Positions 61,933 to 64,000 of a DNA stretch of 64,000 nucleotides are shown here, piece after piece. Position 1 is the stretch's first letter. Every line of letters starts with the position of its first letter. Origin of the DNA: Flavobacterium tistrianum (lineage in GTDB: Bacteria; Bacteroidota; Bacteroidia; Flavobacteriales; Flavobacteriaceae); NCBI RefSeq assembly GCF_003254545.1, contig NZ_QJRH01000073.1:558001-622000 (forward strand), read 5' to 3'. Both the position numbers and the translations under genes were made by a program. Under the pieces are notes generated by a model. The model had not been told where the DNA came from. It made no database searches and saw nothing but the letters and a program-made list of their open reading frames with translations.

Positions 61933-63072
61933 TTAGTTTTTAAGTTCTTCCAAACTTTCTTTCAACGCTTTTACAAACGTGTCGATATCTGCTTTTTTCA
62001 CAGTTAAAGGAGGTAAAATTCTCAATAGATTTTTATTGTTTGCGCTTCCTGTAAAAATGTGCTTTTCGATAATTAATTTCTTTCTTAAAGCTGCTACATC
62101 AAAATCAAACTCCACTCCAAGCATCAAGCCTTTTCCTTTTACTTGTTTGATTCCGTCAACTTCTTTGATTTTCTCTAAGAAATATTCGTAAACTTCATTT
62201 ACATTCTTTTGTAAATCAAGCTTTTCAATTACATCTAAAACTGCAATTCCTGCTGCACAAGACAAGTGGCTTCCGCCGAAAGTAGTTCCTAATAATCCGA
62301 AACTTGCTTCAAATTTTGGAGAAATTAAAATCGCTCCAACAGGGAAACCGTTCCCCATTCCTTTTGCAACTGAAATAATATCAGCGTTGATTCCGTGATG
62401 TTGGAAAGCAAAGAATTTACCGCTTCTTCCATATCCTGACTGTACTTCGTCTAAGATTAAAACTACATCGTATTTTTTACATGCTTTTTCTAAAGCCTGA
62501 AAAAACTCTGTAGTTCCTTGGTCTAAACCTCCAACTCCTTGAATTCCTTCGATAATTACAGCTGTAACATCTCCTTTAGCTAATTCATTTTCAACCAATT
62601 CGATTTGGTTTAGTGGTAAAAACGTTACTTCTTGCTGTGCATTTATTGGAGCAACAATTTTTTTATTGTCTGTAACCGCAACTGCTGCAGAAGTTCTTCC
62701 ATGGAAAGAGTTCTGAAAAGCCACTACTCTTGATTTTCCGTTATGGAAAGAAGCTAATTTTAAAGCATTTTCGTTGGCTTCAGCTCCAGAACTGCATAAA
62801 AATAATTCGTAATCTTCAAGACCTGAAAGTTTTCCTAATTTCTGAGCCAATTCAACCTGCAAAGGATTCTGAATGGCATTAGAATAAAATCCTAAATTAT
62901 CTATCTGATTTTTAAGTTTAGCTACATAATCTGGCTGTGTGTGTCCGATAGAAATCACACCATGTCCGCTGTATAAATCTAAATATTCTACTCCTTTGTC
63001 GTCAATGATTGTACAATCTACTGCTTTTACTGGAGTTATGTCGTATAATGGGTAAACGTTGAATAAGTTCAT
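61933..63072 (-). CDS. argD: Acyl-ornithine aminotransferase (class III)
   Basis: A 379-residue PLP enzyme that transaminates N-acyl-glutamate semialdehyde to N-acyl-ornithine. GVEYLDLYSGHGVISIGHTQ, ELFLCSSGAEANENALKLA, NSFHGRTSAAVAVT, and VLILDEVQSGYGRSGKFFAFQH are typical. PLP-lysine is Lys237 in ISVAKGMGNGFPVGA. Located between argC and proA. In Bacteroidota it can take acetyl or succinyl derivatives; the succinyl form is favoured by the transcarbamylase downstream. The gap to argC is a GTTGGTTGATT palindrome. Confidence 0.92.
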   Translation of the reverse strand: MNLFNVYPLYDITPVKAVDCTIIDDKGVEYLDLYSGHGVISIGHTQPDYVAKLKNQIDNLGFYSNAIQNPLQVELAQKLGKLSGLEDYELFLCSSGAEANENALKLASFHNGKSRVVAFQNSFHGRTSAAVAVTDNKKIVAPINAQQEVTFLPLNQIELVENELAKGDVTAVIIEGIQGVGGLDQGTTEFFQALEKACKKYDVVLILDEVQSGYGRSGKFFAFQHHGINADIISVAKGMGNGFPVGAILISPKFEASFGLLGTTFGGSHLSCAAGIAVLDVIEKLDLQKNVNEVYEYFLEKIKEVDGIKQVKGKGLMLGVEFDFDVAALRKKLIIEKHIFTGSANNKNLLRILPPLTVKKADIDTFVKALKESLEELKN

Positions 63073-63083
63073 TTTTTCTTTTT

Positions 63084-63162
63084 AGTTGTTGGTTGATTGT
63101 TGTTGGTTGATGGTCTTATCTGATGTTTCCATCAACTATAAACCAACAACTATCAACTATTA
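63084..63162. repeat. GTTGGTTGATT-family palindromic element between argC and argD
   Basis: The left arm GTTGTTGGTTGATTGTTGTT with GGTTGATGG and the right arm CCATCAACTATAAACCAACA with ACTATCAACTAT are imperfect complements. The right arm ends at the argC TAA stop. Confidence 0.75.
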
Positions 63163-64000
63163 TTAAAATCCGCTTGGTTTCAAATGTAAACCTGTGGTTT
63201 CTTCTAATCCGAACATTAAATTCATGTTTTGAATTGCTTGTCCCGAAGCACCTTTGGTTAAGTTATCGATAATTGATGTTATGAGAACCCGGTTTCCTTT
63301 TTTCAATAAACTAATAATACATTTATTCGTCTGAACCACTTGTTTCATGTTGATGTTTGTTGTGGTAACGGTTACGAAAGGCTCATTTTTATAGAACTCT
63401 TCGTATTTTGCTACTAATTGTTCCAAACTATCATCGCAAACTGTATATAAAGTTGCAAAAATTCCTCTTGGAAAATCTCCTCTGTTCGGAATAAAAAGCA
63501 ATTCGCTGTCAAAATCATCTTGCAACTGAACCAAACTTTCTGAAATTTCACCTAAATGTTGGTGTTCAAAAGCTTTATAATGCGAAAAATTATTGTTTCT
63601 CCAGCTAAAATGAGAAGTCTCTGAAAGACTTACGCCTGCTCCTGTGCTTCCTGTTGTTGCATTAATATGAACGTCATTATTCAGCAAATTGTGCTCTGCC
63701 AATGGCAATAAAGCCAATTGAATAGCGGTTGCAAAACAACCTGGATTTGCGATATAATTTGCTTTTTTAATTTCCGCTTTATTGATTTCCGGCAATCCGT
63801 AAATGAAATCTTTTCCTTCAAAATGAGCATCTTTATTCAATCTGAAATCGTTTCCTAAATCAATAATTTTGGTATGACTTGCAAACTGATTTTCTTTCAA
63901 AAATGAAATTGATTTCCCGTGACCTAAACACAAGAAAACAACATTCACATTTGGATTGATTTCGGCTGTGAAATTCATTTCAATATCGCCCATCAAATCA
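63163..64000 (-). CDS. argC: N-acyl-gamma-glutamyl-phosphate reductase, 3' part (runs off the window)
   Basis: The C-terminal 278 codons of ArgC, which reduces N-acyl-glutamyl phosphate to the semialdehyde. DLMGDIEMNF begins the visible part, with NVVFLCLGHGKSISFL, IANPGCFATAIQLALLPLAE containing the active-site Cys, GSTGAGVSLSETSHFSWRNNN and ASGQAIQNMNLMFGLEETTGL. The frame is open to the window edge, so the start is outside. It is the first visible gene of the argC-argD-proA-proB-argF'-argB-argE-argH operon. Confidence 0.93.
   Translation of the reverse strand, partial: DLMGDIEMNFTAEINPNVNVVFLCLGHGKSISFLKENQFASHTKIIDLGNDFRLNKDAHFEGKDFIYGLPEINKAEIKKANYIANPGCFATAIQLALLPLAEHNLLNNDVHINATTGSTGAGVSLSETSHFSWRNNNFSHYKAFEHQHLGEISESLVQLQDDFDSELLFIPNRGDFPRGIFATLYTVCDDSLEQLVAKYEEFYKNEPFVTVTTTNINMKQVVQTNKCIISLLKKGNRVLITSIIDNLTKGASGQAIQNMNLMFGLEETTGLHLKPSGF

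Overview
The window is AT-rich, gene-dense chromosomal DNA from a member of the Bacteroidota, almost certainly a Flavobacterium of the F. johnsoniae type. The evidence is the protein families (a pectate lyase with a type IX secretion sorting domain, a DUF6377 regulator, bacillithiol-linked YtxJ), Bacteroidota promoters (TTTG, about 19 bp, TAnnTTTG), lipoproteins without Shine-Dalgarno leaders, and an arginine operon of the Bacteroidota type that uses a succinylornithine-like transcarbamylase. I see no rRNA, tRNA, prophage, intact insertion sequence or CRISPR array.

Layout. 1-2.2 kb: the 5' part of a type IB topoisomerase, a small DUF7218/Rho_N protein, and two lipoproteins. 2.4-6.4 kb: an oxidoreductase group (aldo/keto reductase, zinc alcohol dehydrogenase, cupin) below an AraC regulator. 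6.8-19.2 kb: carbohydrate and redox genes, namely GH2 beta-galactosidase, a TlpA-like thioredoxin, an ArsR plus old-yellow-enzyme operon, an acyltransferase, a DUF1349 protein, GH3 beta-glucosidase and a DUF6377 regulator. 19.3-24.8 kb: a CHMI-like isomerase, a large acyl-CoA oxidase/dehydrogenase, and a divergent EamA transporter/MocR regulator pair. 25.1-32.1 kb: bestrophin, universal stress protein, two-component system, Omp85-like protein and aspartase. 32.2-39.5 kb: pentapeptide protein, GNAT, GMP reductase, MiaE, GlyA, fumarylacetoacetase and a secreted EEP hydrolase. 39.7-45.7 kb: agmatine deiminase and N-carbamoylputrescine amidase (agmatine to putrescine) around a choice-of-anchor I lipoprotein and an OmpA porin, then a toxin-antitoxin pair. 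45.9-55.1 kb: lipoprotein, DUF808 protein, a 39-residue membrane protein, ClpB, YtxJ, two coupled membrane proteins and a secreted pectate lyase. 55.1-64 kb: argC-argD-proA-proB-argF'-argB-argE-argH, all on the minus strand, making arginine and proline precursors from glutamate.

The most unusual feature is in the gaps between genes. Many carry a palindromic element that begins at, or within a few bases of, the stop codon of the upstream gene. Its arms are built from degenerate 7-10 bp units (CTAAGNTTN, CAAAGGTTN, TTTCARGT, CGCAAAGTC, CCACGAATT, GATAATTN and others). At least eight unrelated sequence families share this architecture. Every gap in the arg/pro operon is filled this way, and several elements are nested inside one another. 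Ordinary intrinsic terminators occur separately. I know of no description of this class, but I could not search for one.
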